A stretch of DNA of 16,120 nucleotides from an uncultured Mollicutes bacterium (GCA_900545015.1 UQXJ01000030.1:1-16120), one strand, 5' to 3'; shown: positions 1 to 7,589, counted from the first letter of the stretch. Notes: a model not told the origin generated them from the sequence alone. Numbers and translations are program-made.

Positions 1-54
1 AAAACACCGATGAAATCGATACTTAGAGCACGCAACTGCAAAAAAGGATTTTAA
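1..54 (+). other. possible 3' tail of a gene entering from the left edge
   Basis: Frame 1 is open from the first base and ends with TAA at 52-54, giving 17 codons rich in Arg and Lys (ending RARNCKKGF). It could be the C-terminus of a plus-strand gene that starts outside the window and converges on the rnf operon. The open stretch is too short to separate from chance and I recognise no family. Confidence 0.25.
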
Positions 55-131
55 AAATTAAATTTAATTTTCATTTGCAAAAAAGATATAAGAAAATAAT
101 TTAAACTATTCCATTCTTTAAGGGAGAGGTC

Positions 132-154
132 AAAAGATGAGGCTACTCTTTTTT
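132..154. terminator. candidate bidirectional terminator at the end of the rnf operon
   Basis: A short hairpin (GAG at 139-141, loop GCTA, CTC at 146-148) is extended across one bulged T by AAAAGA (132-137) pairing with the T-tract 149-154. It has a T-run on either strand. It contains the stop codon of the last operon gene, so it could end the minus-strand rnf transcript and any plus-strand transcript entering from the left. The stem is weak and AT-rich, hence modest confidence. Confidence 0.35.
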
Positions 155-646
155 AATAATATTTAATTTTAATATTTGTTTAGCTGCTAAGCCTATAAAA
201 ATACCAGTAATAATGGATGTTAAACTTAAAATAGGAAGATAATAAAAGAAGGCAGTTGTCATCATATATAAAGAGCCAACAATTATTTGAGCAAGTGAAT
301 GAAATAAAGACCCAACTACACTAATCGTACAAATATGAAGATTCTTAAAAATATTTTTAAGTAATACCATTATTAATAAGGAAAATAATGCTCCCATTAA
401 ACTCATCATAAAACCCATTGATAAAAATGTTCCTCTTAATAAACTAGCAATAAAAACTCTTAAAATATTTATAAGTAAAGTAGGTAGAAATCCATAAGTA
501 TAAAGAGAAACTAAAATAATAATATTTGCTAAACCTAGTTTCATTCCAACAACAAAACTAGGGATAAAACTATCAACTATACTTAAAACTATTCCTAAAG
601 CACAAAGAAGACTTAAAGTTGTTATATCTTTTACTTTAAATTTCAT
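143..646 (-). CDS. Gx transporter / heptaprenyl diphosphate synthase component I-like membrane protein
   Basis: This is a 167-residue, almost wholly hydrophobic protein with about five membrane segments. It carries the family landmarks GMKLGLANI (residues ~34-42), ILRVFIASLLRG (~61-72) and GSLFHSLAQIIVG (~112-124). These match the Hpre_diP_synt_I / Gx transporter family (PF07456), first named after a prenyl synthase subunit but now usually considered a small-molecule membrane transporter. It is the last gene of the Rnf operon, starting 2 bp after the preceding stop with only a weak SD (TTAGG), so translation is probably coupled. This family recurs next to NusG_II and ApbE genes in Firmicutes Rnf loci (recalled, not searched). 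Its substrate cannot be read from sequence. Confidence 0.85.
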   Translation of the reverse strand: MKFKVKDITTLSLLCALGIVLSIVDSFIPSFVVGMKLGLANIIILVSLYTYGFLPTLLINILRVFIASLLRGTFLSMGFMMSLMGALFSLLIMVLLKNIFKNLHICTISVVGSLFHSLAQIIVGSLYMMTTAFFYYLPILSLTSIITGIFIGLAAKQILKLNIIKKE

Positions 647-648
647 AT

Positions 649-1032
649 TTAGCCTAACTCAATATCTGCATCTTTACGTGCATTTATTTCTATATAAACT
701 TCATTATATGCACAAATTATTGGTTTTAAAGGACTAGCTTTCCCATGTTTTATGCATTCCTTTTTTGGACATGAACTTTTTATAACTTTAATTTCATTTC
801 TAGAAATTGATAAGGTCATTTCTCCGTTCTTTCCTTCAATTACTAAAAAGCGTTCTTCATTTTCTTTTTCTAAATCAATTTTATAAACGAGATGATTTTC
901 TGAATAAATTGATGCAACATTATTATTTTTATTATTAGAAAAATTTATCAAGATGACACTTAATAATGATGCAATCAATAAAATTCCAATAACTATAATG
1001 TCTAAATGATATTTTTTAATTAATGTTTTCAT
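649..1032 (-). CDS. NusG domain II-containing membrane-anchored protein
   Basis: A 127-residue protein with one N-terminal membrane helix (~11-31), an Asn/Lys linker and a small extracytoplasmic beta domain. Residues 86-110 carry the NusG_II (PF07009) signature: SSCPKKEC (C88, C93), then a Gly-Lys turn, then PIICAYN (C107). The three cysteines are conserved in this family. Despite the name it is not the transcription factor NusG; it is a membrane accessory protein commonly encoded beside rnf and apbE genes. Its function is unknown, and a role in assembly or flavinylation of the complex is only an inference from gene position. It starts 1 bp after the apbE stop without a strong SD, again suggesting coupled translation. 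Confidence 0.87.
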   Translation of the reverse strand: MKTLIKKYHLDIIVIGILLIASLLSVILINFSNNKNNNVASIYSENHLVYKIDLEKENEERFLVIEGKNGEMTLSISRNEIKVIKSSCPKKECIKHGKASPLKPIICAYNEVYIEINARKDADIELG

Positions 1033-1033
1033 A

Positions 1034-2047
1034 TTAATAATCTACTAGCGAAAAATCATTTGAAGAATAAATAACTTTTTTATCTTTAAATAACATATAA
1101 CTAAAATTATATTCTTCTTTTATTTTATTTAATTCATTTTGATCTTTAATAAGCATGAGTGATGTTGAAAGTATATCGCTTAAAACTGGATCATCATGAA
1201 TAACTAAACTGAAATCATAATTACATTCGCTTAATCCAGTTAATGGATTAATAATATGTGAATATTTTTGATTATTAAATTCAATTAATTGTTCAAAAAT
1301 ACTAGAAATTCCTACGCTAGTATCTTTAACAAGTACTCCTTTTTTGTCTAAATATCTAATTCCAACTAAAAATTTATTGTCATTTTTTGAATTATTTGGA
1401 TTTTTTGATAAATAAACACTACTTGTTCCGCCATTTATTAAATAATATTGAATTTCTTCTTCCTTCATAAAATTCTTTAATTCATTTAAAACATAACCTT
1501 TTGCAAAAGCGCCTAAATCAATTAAAGAATTTCCATTTCTTTTTACACTATGAGTTTCATCATTAAACTTTAATTCAAATTTATTTAAATTATTTAATGA
1601 TGTTTGAATATATTCTTTGCTAGGTAAATTTAAAACTTTATTATCGCTATTATCCTTATTATATGTTTCGTACATGTTTTTATAATAAAAAGTAAATTCA
1701 CCAAGATAAGGATTAAAATAATCTTTTAAAGAAGAATGATAATATTTATCAGCAAGTTTTAAAGCATCAAAAAGTTTTTTATCAATTTGGATTTCATCGT
1801 TTGTTTGATTAATTTTATAAACATTATTAATTCCTTGATATTCATTAAAAGAATCAAATAATTTATCGTATTCATTTAATAAAGATTCAATTTTTCTAAA
1901 TGTTTTTTCTTCTACATTTTGATAAATATTAATACCAAAAATAGTCGCAAAGCTGAAATAGCTCTTTGCGACTAAAATATTATTTTGACTACAACTTGAT
2001 AAAACAATTGAAGTAAGTAAAGGGAATAAAATTTTCCTTATCTTCAT
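1034..2047 (-). CDS. apbE: FAD:protein FMN transferase, lipoprotein
   Basis: ApbE uses FAD to attach FMN covalently to Thr residues of Rnf subunits G and D outside the cytoplasmic membrane. The 337-residue protein has a lipoprotein signal peptide ending in LSSC (lipidated Cys19). Family motifs follow in order: DLGAFAKGY (177-185), INGGTSS (204-210), HIINPLTG (264-271), and the Mg-binding Asp291 in DILSTSL near the C-terminus. Length is typical. An in-frame TTG (2050) directly precedes the chosen ATG (2047). The SD AAGGAG lies 8 bases before TTG and 11 before ATG, so either may initiate, differing by one residue. It follows rnfB by 3 bp, placing the maturase in the same transcript as its substrates. 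Confidence 0.93.
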   Translation of the reverse strand: MKIRKILFPLLTSIVLSSCSQNNILVAKSYFSFATIFGINIYQNVEEKTFRKIESLLNEYDKLFDSFNEYQGINNVYKINQTNDEIQIDKKLFDALKLADKYYHSSLKDYFNPYLGEFTFYYKNMYETYNKDNSDNKVLNLPSKEYIQTSLNNLNKFELKFNDETHSVKRNGNSLIDLGAFAKGYVLNELKNFMKEEEIQYYLINGGTSSVYLSKNPNNSKNDNKFLVGIRYLDKKGVLVKDTSVGISSIFEQLIEFNNQKYSHIINPLTGLSECNYDFSLVIHDDPVLSDILSTSLMLIKDQNELNKIKEEYNFSYMLFKDKKVIYSSNDFSLVDY

Positions 2048-2050
2048 CAA

Positions 2051-2344
2051 TTATTTTTCTCCTTCAGCATGTTCTTTTAAATAAGCAACAATCTTATCCT
2101 TATTTTCTTTTTTACTAGGTTTACATTTATCTGGAGATGGTTCTTTTTTATTTACTAATGCATCAGCCATTCCACTACATCCAGGATAGCCACAAGCTCC
2201 ACAATTATATCCAGGAAGCATTTTTGTAACTTCTTCAATTCTAGTATCTTCTTTTACGTATAATACTTTACTAAAAATAGTAACAAGTATTCCTAAAATT
2301 AACGATAATCCAGCTAAGATAAGTAAAGCATATAAGATATACAC
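2051..2344 (-). CDS. rnfB: Rnf complex subunit B, short form with only the anchor and Fes domain
   Basis: RnfB normally takes electrons from ferredoxin. This 97-residue version has an N-terminal membrane helix (~5-28), then the 4Fe-4S Fes domain (PF04060) with C48, C51, C56 and C74 in the pattern CGACGYPGC...C, and a Lys/Glu-rich tail. It stops there. Canonical RnfB is roughly 190-330 residues with two or more additional [4Fe-4S] ferredoxin repeats, and no such motif lies downstream before apbE. Start is GTG at 2344, supported by GGAGG (plus-strand CCTCC at 2352-2356) spaced 7 bases, and the next Met is residue 42. The GTG overlaps the preceding TAG by one base. The clean reading frame and strong SD argue for a real short form rather than a truncation. 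Confidence 0.88.
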   Translation of the reverse strand: MYILYALLILAGLSLILGILVTIFSKVLYVKEDTRIEEVTKMLPGYNCGACGYPGCSGMADALVNKKEPSPDKCKPSKKENKDKIVAYLKEHAEGEK

Positions 2345-2559
2345 TATTTTTCCTCCTTTTTAATTATTTCATCTTTTGAATCATTATTTCTTAATTCGCA
2401 ATTATAATTTTTACAAGACGAACAATTTTCTTTATTAATTAATAAATCCTCACACTCTTTAGGGACTGGGGTCTTTTTATTAAAATAATAAGAAACAAAG
2501 AAAACGACAATTAAAGCAATAATTAATAATATGGCAATTGTTAAATAAACCCACTTCAT
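2344..2559 (-). CDS. small Cys-rich membrane peptide between rnfA and rnfB
   Basis: I do not recognise a named family. The 71-residue product has one N-terminal membrane helix (~4-26) and a short soluble tail with C36, C46, C49 and C54. The last three form CxxCxxxxC, the same spacing as the CGACGYPGC core of the neighbouring RnfB, while the fourth Cys lies upstream instead of downstream. The tail ends in charged residues. The layout (anchor plus four Cys) copies that of the short RnfB next door, so it may carry an Fe-S cluster or be a duplicated, diverged RnfB-type piece; both are inferences. It starts 2 bp after the rnfA stop with no clear SD and overlaps rnfB by 1 bp, so it should be co-translated. 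Confidence 0.75.
   Translation of the reverse strand: MKWVYLTIAILLIIALIVVFFVSYYFNKKTPVPKECEDLLINKENCSSCKNYNCELRNNDSKDEIIKKEEK
2352..2356 (-). promoter_or_regulatory. strong ribosome binding site fixing the GTG start of rnfB
   Basis: GGAGG on the minus strand sits 7 bases before the GTG at 2344. No other Met, Val or Leu start with suitable spacing exists, so it decides the start of the short rnfB. Confidence 0.8.
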
Positions 2560-2561
2560 AA

Positions 2562-3146
2562 TTAAGCTACAAAATTAAATACTAATCCAACAAAAGCAAG
2601 TGCCATGATTGATGCTGTAACTAAAGCAATTGGCAATCCTTTAAATGCCTTTGGAACATTTGAATTATCAAGTCTAACTCTAATACAGCTAAAGACAAAG
2701 ATAACGAGCATAAAGCCAAATGATGTACCAAGAGCGTTTCCGATTGAATTTAAAAACGTTAATGAATTATTTAGTTGGACTGTACCTAAAACTGCACAAT
2801 TTGTTGTAATTAATGGTAAATAAATTCCTAGTGATTTATATAATCCAGGTGAGAATTTTTTAATAAATAATCCACAAATTTGAACAAGGGATGCAATAAC
2901 TAAAATAAAAACTATTGTATCCATAAAAGGTATACCTGCTGGTACTAAAATATATTGATAAATAGGCCAACAAATAACGGTACTTAATGTAATAACAAAT
3001 AAAACAGCAAAGCCCATTCCGACAGAAGATTCTGGTTTTTTACTAACTCCTAAAAAAGGACAAATTCCTAAGAATTTAGAAAGAATAGTATTTTGAACGA
3101 GCATTGAATTAATAATTCCTAAAAGGAAAGCAACAAAATATGACAT
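2562..3146 (-). CDS. rnfA: Rnf complex subunit A
   Basis: An integral membrane subunit of 194 residues with six predicted helices, Rnf-Nqr family (PF02508). It pairs with RnfE. In published structures of Rnf and Nqr, Cys residues of both subunits hold a [2Fe-2S] cluster in the membrane. The matching residues are visible: C29 in LGICPFLGVS and C117 in TTNCAVLG. SSVGMG (~40-45) and the LPLITTNC segment are also family typical. It starts at 3146 with TAATG overlapping the rnfE stop by one base, behind GGAAGGAGC at good spacing. Length is normal. RnfE is its paralogue; the order E then A and the C-terminus without a charged tail identify this copy as A. Confidence 0.95.
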   Translation of the reverse strand: MSYFVAFLLGIINSMLVQNTILSKFLGICPFLGVSKKPESSVGMGFAVLFVITLSTVICWPIYQYILVPAGIPFMDTIVFILVIASLVQICGLFIKKFSPGLYKSLGIYLPLITTNCAVLGTVQLNNSLTFLNSIGNALGTSFGFMLVIFVFSCIRVRLDNSNVPKAFKGLPIALVTASIMALAFVGLVFNFVA

Positions 3147-3895
3147 TATTTATTAGCTCCTTCCATAAGGCTCTTTTTAGCCTCTTCTTCTTTTTTCTTT
3201 TTCTTTGCTAAAAGTTGAGTAGCTTTTTCGTTTTCTTCTTTGCGGTTCTTTTTAAAAGCCAAAATAGCTAAAATTAGAGCAAAAACGATGAATGCTCCAG
3301 CTGGCTGAGTAAATAATCCGATTGAAAAATCATAAACCATTTCTCCAGCAGCATTTTTAAAAGCAAGTAAAGGAATTGAAAAATGAGGTATAAATGTAAA
3401 AATATCTCCAAAAGTGATCATTCCAGTTCCTAAAATTTCTCTAATTAATCCCATTAACATGATAGAAAGTGAATATCCAACTCCCATTCCTAATGCATCA
3501 ATTAAAGAATCAAGAGGTTTATTTTTGCTAGCATAAGCTTCAGCTCTGCCTAAAACAATACAGTTAACAACAATCAAAGAAATATAAACGCCAAGTGTAT
3601 CATAAAGTTCAGGTAAAAATGCATTTGTTAGCATTCCAACAATTGTAACAAAAGTAGCAATAACGACAATATAAGCAGGCGTTTTTACTTCTTCAGGAAT
3701 ATTTTTTCTAAGCAAAGAAATTAATAAATTAGAGCAAATTAATACTATCGTGAATAAAATTCCCATACCAATTGCAGATTCTAAGCTTCTTGTTGTTGCT
3801 AAAGCTGGACAAGTTCCTAAAATTGATACAAATAAAGGATTTTCAACAATAATTCCTTTTAAGAAATTCTCTTTATGTGAAGTTTTATTTTCCAT
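3146..3895 (-). CDS. rnfE: Rnf complex subunit E
   Basis: The RnfA paralogue in the same membrane core (PF02508), 249 residues with six helices. Cluster-binding cysteines are C29 in LGTCPALATT and C112 in VVNCIVLGRAEAYAS, a segment typical of RnfE/NqrD. It is longer than many RnfE proteins because of a cytoplasmic tail from about residue 215, dominated by Lys and Glu with a run of five Lys (~231-235). The ATG at 3895 lies 11 bp inside the end of rnfG and is preceded by AAGGAGG. The tail looks like a genuine extension, since the next gene overlaps its stop codon by 1 bp. Confidence 0.95.
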   Translation of the reverse strand: MENKTSHKENFLKGIIVENPLFVSILGTCPALATTRSLESAIGMGILFTIVLICSNLLISLLRKNIPEEVKTPAYIVVIATFVTIVGMLTNAFLPELYDTLGVYISLIVVNCIVLGRAEAYASKNKPLDSLIDALGMGVGYSLSIMLMGLIREILGTGMITFGDIFTFIPHFSIPLLAFKNAAGEMVYDFSIGLFTQPAGAFIVFALILAILAFKKNRKEENEKATQLLAKKKKKEEEAKKSLMEGANK

Positions 3896-4466
3896 TATTT
3901 AAAACCTCCTTTACATAATTTGAAGCACTTTCAGACATTTCTTTAATAACAGTTGCTCCATATGTAGCACCACAACTTACATCTGTAAGTGGACGATTTC
4001 CTTTGTTATATTCGTCAACATAATCTTTTTGAACAGTTGTAGCATAAGATTCAGTATTTTTAACAATCGAAATCTTGCCGATTGAATAATCATTATTAAT
4101 TACAACAAGCATTGTAATTGTTCCATAATTATTTTTATCAGAACCTTCTGTTTTGAAGACATAACCATATTTTTTGTCTTCATTTTCCTTTTCATTTGTT
4201 GATTTAGGATTCCAATAAGATAATAATTTTGAATATTTTGAATCATTTAATTCGGTTTTATCGCCAATTACTAAATCTTCAGGAACTTTTCCTTCATTAT
4301 CAACAAATACTTCTTTTAATGCTATTTCTTCCTTTTGCTTTTCATGTTCACTAATTGCTTTGCTTGTAAGCATATTTGTAGCTGCAATTAATAAAGCACT
4401 TGTTGCACCGATTGCGCATAAAATTCCACCTACTTTTAAGCAGTGTAATACATCATTTTTTATCAT
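3885..4466 (-). CDS. rnfG: Rnf complex subunit G, FMN-binding
   Basis: A membrane-anchored flavoprotein (193 residues) with one N-terminal helix (~11-31) and an extracytoplasmic FMN_bind domain (PF04205). The FMN attachment motif recognised by ApbE is usually Dxx(S/T)GA(T/S). Here it reads D162-V-S-C-G-A-T168, so the acceptor Thr168 and the Asp are kept while Cys replaces the usual Ser/Thr three positions before the acceptor. The operon contains apbE, which fits covalent flavin. It starts with ATGA overlapping the rnfD stop, behind GGAGGTG. It overlaps rnfE by 11 bp. Confidence 0.93.
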   Translation of the reverse strand: MIKNDVLHCLKVGGILCAIGATSALLIAATNMLTSKAISEHEKQKEEIALKEVFVDNEGKVPEDLVIGDKTELNDSKYSKLLSYWNPKSTNEKENEDKKYGYVFKTEGSDKNNYGTITMLVVINNDYSIGKISIVKNTESYATTVQKDYVDEYNKGNRPLTDVSCGATYGATVIKEMSESASNYVKEVLNNGK

Positions 4467-5587
4467 TTAACTACACCTCCAAAAAGTAAACTTATAATCA
4501 TAATAATGGTAGGAACTACAAATATTAAAGCCATCGCTAAAACATTTTTATATGTATATTTTGTTGAACTCCATTTTGGGAAATCTAAAACTGGTGCAAA
4601 CATATTTGCTATTAATAAAGATATAGCGACACCTTCAGGCAATGCACCAAATAATCTAATTAAAACAGTAAGAACTGCACCTATCATTCCAAACATAATT
4701 CTGCTTGGTTTTGTGATTGGGGAAGTCACTGGATCCGTAAACATAAATACACCACCAAAAATAACACCGCCACTTAATAATTCAAACAATGTAAATTTAA
4801 AAACTCCGACTGATGGAAGGATAGAATGAATGCAAATTCCAGCAAAAATCATCATTACTATAAATGTTCCAAAATATGAAAAAAGTATTCTAAAGTCGAT
4901 TGTTCTTCTAATTATTAAATAAATTAAGCCAATTAAAATTGTAATAGTATAAACTTCTCCAAGCGTTCCAGGCATCTTGCCTAAAAACATATCAAGGAAG
5001 TTTACGTTATTAATTGATTCATATCCATTTGTTCCAATATTTCCAAGAAGTGTACCACCGATTTCAGTACTAGGAACACCAGTGAACCATTCTGGTAAAG
5101 CTAAATATTTACCATAATTTGTGCCAAAAGATAATTTAGCAGCAACCATTCCAACAGCTGCAGGATTAAATATATTATTTCCAAGACCACCAAAAACGAG
5201 TTTTCCTAAAATAATACCAATCAATGCTCCAACTATAACACTATAAATTGGCGCTCCACTTGGTGTAATAAGAGTGTAAATTAATGCACTAACTAAAGGT
5301 GACATAAAATTTACTAATTGATATCTACCTTTATATGCATAATCAATTTTTTCTTTAAATGTATGTTTTTCTTCATCTTTAGGCATCATATGTGTTAAGC
5401 CAATAAAAATAAATTCAGCTAGGCACATAATAATTCCACTTACTAAGAAATTAACTAGCGTATTAAGTGGAAAAATTACCGCACTAAAAATAAAAGTAGG
5501 AAGCAACGCAATGATTACATCAAGCATCATGCGCCAAGCACTATCTTTTCTTCTTATATGAGGAGAGGATTCTTTTATAAACTTCAT
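4463..5587 (-). CDS. rnfD: Rnf complex subunit D
   Basis: An NqrB/RnfD-family (PF03116) membrane subunit of 374 residues with many helices, part of the electron path and ion channel. Landmarks are SSPHIRRKDS at the N-terminus, NNIFNPAAVGMVAA (~137-150), FLDMFLGKMPGTLGE (~197-211) and FTDPVTSPIT (~283-292). The covalent FMN site is expected before FLDMFLG, where relatives have an SGATPL-type motif. Here the best match is IGGTLLG with Thr179, and the Asp and Ser of the standard motif are absent. It starts with ATGA overlapping the rnfC stop and is preceded by AAAGGTGA at rather long spacing. It overlaps rnfG by 4 bp. Confidence 0.95.
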   Translation of the reverse strand: MKFIKESSPHIRRKDSAWRMMLDVIIALLPTFIFSAVIFPLNTLVNFLVSGIIMCLAEFIFIGLTHMMPKDEEKHTFKEKIDYAYKGRYQLVNFMSPLVSALIYTLITPSGAPIYSVIVGALIGIILGKLVFGGLGNNIFNPAAVGMVAAKLSFGTNYGKYLALPEWFTGVPSTEIGGTLLGNIGTNGYESINNVNFLDMFLGKMPGTLGEVYTITILIGLIYLIIRRTIDFRILFSYFGTFIVMMIFAGICIHSILPSVGVFKFTLFELLSGGVIFGGVFMFTDPVTSPITKPSRIMFGMIGAVLTVLIRLFGALPEGVAISLLIANMFAPVLDFPKWSSTKYTYKNVLAMALIFVVPTIIMIISLLFGGVVK

Positions 5588-6879
5588 AATTTAGCAATCA
5601 CCTTTCCTTTTCTAACCCAATCAGTAACATTGATTCTTGATGTACATGAATATGTGCAAAGTCCACATTCAATACATTTAAGAGGCGTTAATGATTTTAC
5701 AAGTTGTCTATCTTTTGCTTTCATTGCGTTCATAATTTCAACTGGTTTTAAACCAACTGGGCAACTTAAAACGCAAGTTCCACAACGAACACATGGTTCT
5801 TCTTTATATTCAACTTTATTTAAAACAATAATTGATGTAACAGTTTTAGTAATTATAACATCATCACTAGGAACACTTGCTCCCATCATTGGTCCACCCA
5901 TGATAAATACTTTGTCTTTATCTTCGTCTTTATAGCCACCACAAAGAGGAATTAAATCACTTAAAGGCGTTCCGACAACAACTCTAAAGTTCTTTGGATA
6001 TTTAATTCCATCACCAGTCACTGTAATATTTCTTTTTACAACTGGCATGTTATATCTAAGAGCTTTATAAATACCAACAATTGTTGATACGTTAAAATTC
6101 ATGATTCCATATTCACTAGGTAAATGGCCGCTAGGAATTTGAATTCCCATCGCTTCTTTTATCATTGCGATTTCCCAACCTTGTGGATAATAATTTTTAA
6201 CACATTTTATTTCGATGTTTTCATATCCTTTTAATAATTCATGATAAACCATCTGAATATCTTTATATTTAGATTTAATACAAATGTAAGCTTTTTTAAT
6301 ATTATAAGCATTCATCAAATAACGAATTCCATGGATTATACGGTTAGGATATTCAAGCATTAAACGATGGTCAGCTGTAATATAAGGCTCACATTCGATT
6401 CCGTTAACTAATAAAGTATCAAATTTTTTATCGGTTTTTAATTTAATATAAGAAGGAAATGAAGATCCACCTAAACCAACATTAGCTGTATTTTTGACGA
6501 TTTCTACAACTTCTTCTTTGGAAAGCTTAAAAATTTCTTCCTCAGTTCTTTCGTAGACCGATTCGTCACTTGTATTTTTACGGTCATTATGAATTTTAAT
6601 AAATTCAACTTCTTTACCACTTCTATGGTAATGCTTTTCTAAGCCGACAAATGTCCCAGAAACCGTACTATGAATAGGTTGATCAAAAAATGGACCGTGA
6701 CGCATTCCAATTTTTTGATAGCATTTTACATAATCGCCCTCTTTTATATAAAGTTCATATTTAGGGCAACGAGCGTTCATAGTAGCAATAAAAACATACT
6801 CAGGATGAGTATACCTTATTGTAGGTATGGAACCCATTAATGCCTTGCTTTTGCCGACATGGGTAACTTTTTTTATCAT
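5584..6879 (-). CDS. rnfC: Rnf complex subunit C, NADH-binding
   Basis: The peripheral subunit that exchanges electrons with NAD(H). The 431 residues hold an N-terminal RnfC barrel-sandwich domain (to ~100), a Complex1_51K-like FMN/NADH domain with GLGGSSFPSYIKL (135-147) and LVNGIECEPY (157-166), an SLBB-like stretch (~285-335), and two [4Fe-4S] motifs: C363, C366, C369, C373 and C402, C405, C408, C412. In the second motif Thr replaces the usual Pro after the last Cys, a mild change. First gene of the operon. The ATG at 6879 is kept because the N-terminal residues align with the family; Met15 has a modest AAGG in front. No SD precedes Met1, consistent with the leaderless promoter listed separately. 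Confidence 0.95.
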   Translation of the reverse strand: MIKKVTHVGKSKALMGSIPTIRYTHPEYVFIATMNARCPKYELYIKEGDYVKCYQKIGMRHGPFFDQPIHSTVSGTFVGLEKHYHRSGKEVEFIKIHNDRKNTSDESVYERTEEEIFKLSKEEVVEIVKNTANVGLGGSSFPSYIKLKTDKKFDTLLVNGIECEPYITADHRLMLEYPNRIIHGIRYLMNAYNIKKAYICIKSKYKDIQMVYHELLKGYENIEIKCVKNYYPQGWEIAMIKEAMGIQIPSGHLPSEYGIMNFNVSTIVGIYKALRYNMPVVKRNITVTGDGIKYPKNFRVVVGTPLSDLIPLCGGYKDEDKDKVFIMGGPMMGASVPSDDVIITKTVTSIIVLNKVEYKEEPCVRCGTCVLSCPVGLKPVEIMNAMKAKDRQLVKSLTPLKCIECGLCTYSCTSRINVTDWVRKGKVIAKL

Positions 6880-6885
6880 AAAAAT

Positions 6886-6914
6886 ATTATCTTATTTTAG
6901 GGCCTTTCTTTCAA
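6886..6914 (-). promoter_or_regulatory. candidate promoter of the rnf operon
   Basis: On the minus strand TTGAAA (6909-6914) and GATAAT (6886-6891) are 17 bases apart, close to the sigma-A consensus. Only six bases separate the -10 box from the ATG of rnfC, so the expected first transcribed base falls on or next to the A of that ATG. This would give a leaderless mRNA and agrees with the lack of an SD. In AT-rich DNA such boxes also arise by chance. Confidence 0.5.
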
Positions 6915-6999
6915 GATTGAAAAAGTCGTTACTCATTGCATTTTTATCGATTTATGGTGTTTTTTGTGATTTTTTAACACTTTTGGTGAAAAAAAGAGA

Positions 7000-7560
7000 C
7001 TATTTTTCAATATTGTCCCATTCGTTTTTTAAGATTGCATATTGCCATGTGTTCTCATAAATCGGATTTCCGTTTTTGTCATTTATAAAAGATACATATT
7101 CTTTAAATTCGCCTTCTTTTCTCATTCCTAATCTTAAGCATAAATTTTGCGAACTAATGTTATAGTCTTCAACGTAAGCAAATAATCTTCTCGCATGAAG
7201 TTCATTAAATAAATAATTAAAGAAAGTACAAGCAGCTTCACAAGCATAGCCCTTACCTTGATATTTTTTATTTAGCATCCAACAAATACTATAAGTTAAG
7301 GAGTCTGAGTTTGATTCTTTTGGACAAATTACTTCTTTTGAAGCATTGATTTCACCAATTAATTTATTTTCATCTTTTAAAATAATTGCGAAATATAATG
7401 GGTCTTTTGCTTTTTCTAACACTTCTTTAAGTGTATCTTCAAGAGTCTCTTTTTTCATATCCAAAAAGCAATTAACTGGAGGATTTTTTAAATACTCAAA
7501 TAAGTCTTTTTCATCACCTTTTTTAAAAGGCCTTAAAATTAATCTTTCGCTTTCAATCAT
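7000..7560 (-). CDS. GNAT family N-acetyltransferase, RimJ/RimL type
   Basis: A 186-residue cytoplasmic acetyltransferase of the Acetyltransf_3 (PF13302) class, which uses acetyl-CoA to acylate an amine on a protein N-terminus or small molecule. The N-terminus ESERLILRPFKKGDEKDL is the typical RimJ/RimL opening. The acetyl-CoA pyrophosphate loop is YQGKGYACEA (100-109), preceded by the beta-strand LTYSICW. The segment SSQNLCLRLGMRKEGEFKEY is the usual C-terminal motif B region. It has its own extended -10 promoter and a good SD (AAGGAG, 8 bases before ATG), so it is probably a separate unit. It ends ~120 bp before rnfC and could also read through into the operon. The substrate is unknown. Confidence 0.9.
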   Translation of the reverse strand: MIESERLILRPFKKGDEKDLFEYLKNPPVNCFLDMKKETLEDTLKEVLEKAKDPLYFAIILKDENKLIGEINASKEVICPKESNSDSLTYSICWMLNKKYQGKGYACEAACTFFNYLFNELHARRLFAYVEDYNISSQNLCLRLGMRKEGEFKEYVSFINDKNGNPIYENTWQYAILKNEWDNIEK

Positions 7561-7589
7561 GTTTCTTGCTCCTTGATTTCCTTTTATAG

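Noticed and set aside
54..71. 18-bp perfect palindrome AAAATTAAATTTAATTTT as a terminator or operator
   Set aside because: It is made only of A and T, so it is weak as a hairpin and likely by chance in this composition.
4506..4829. Plus-strand ORF opposite rnfD
   Set aside because: Shadow of the rnfD reading frame; no family, no SD. The same holds for the plus-strand ORFs opposite rnfA, rnfC, the GNAT gene and the AAA ATPase gene.
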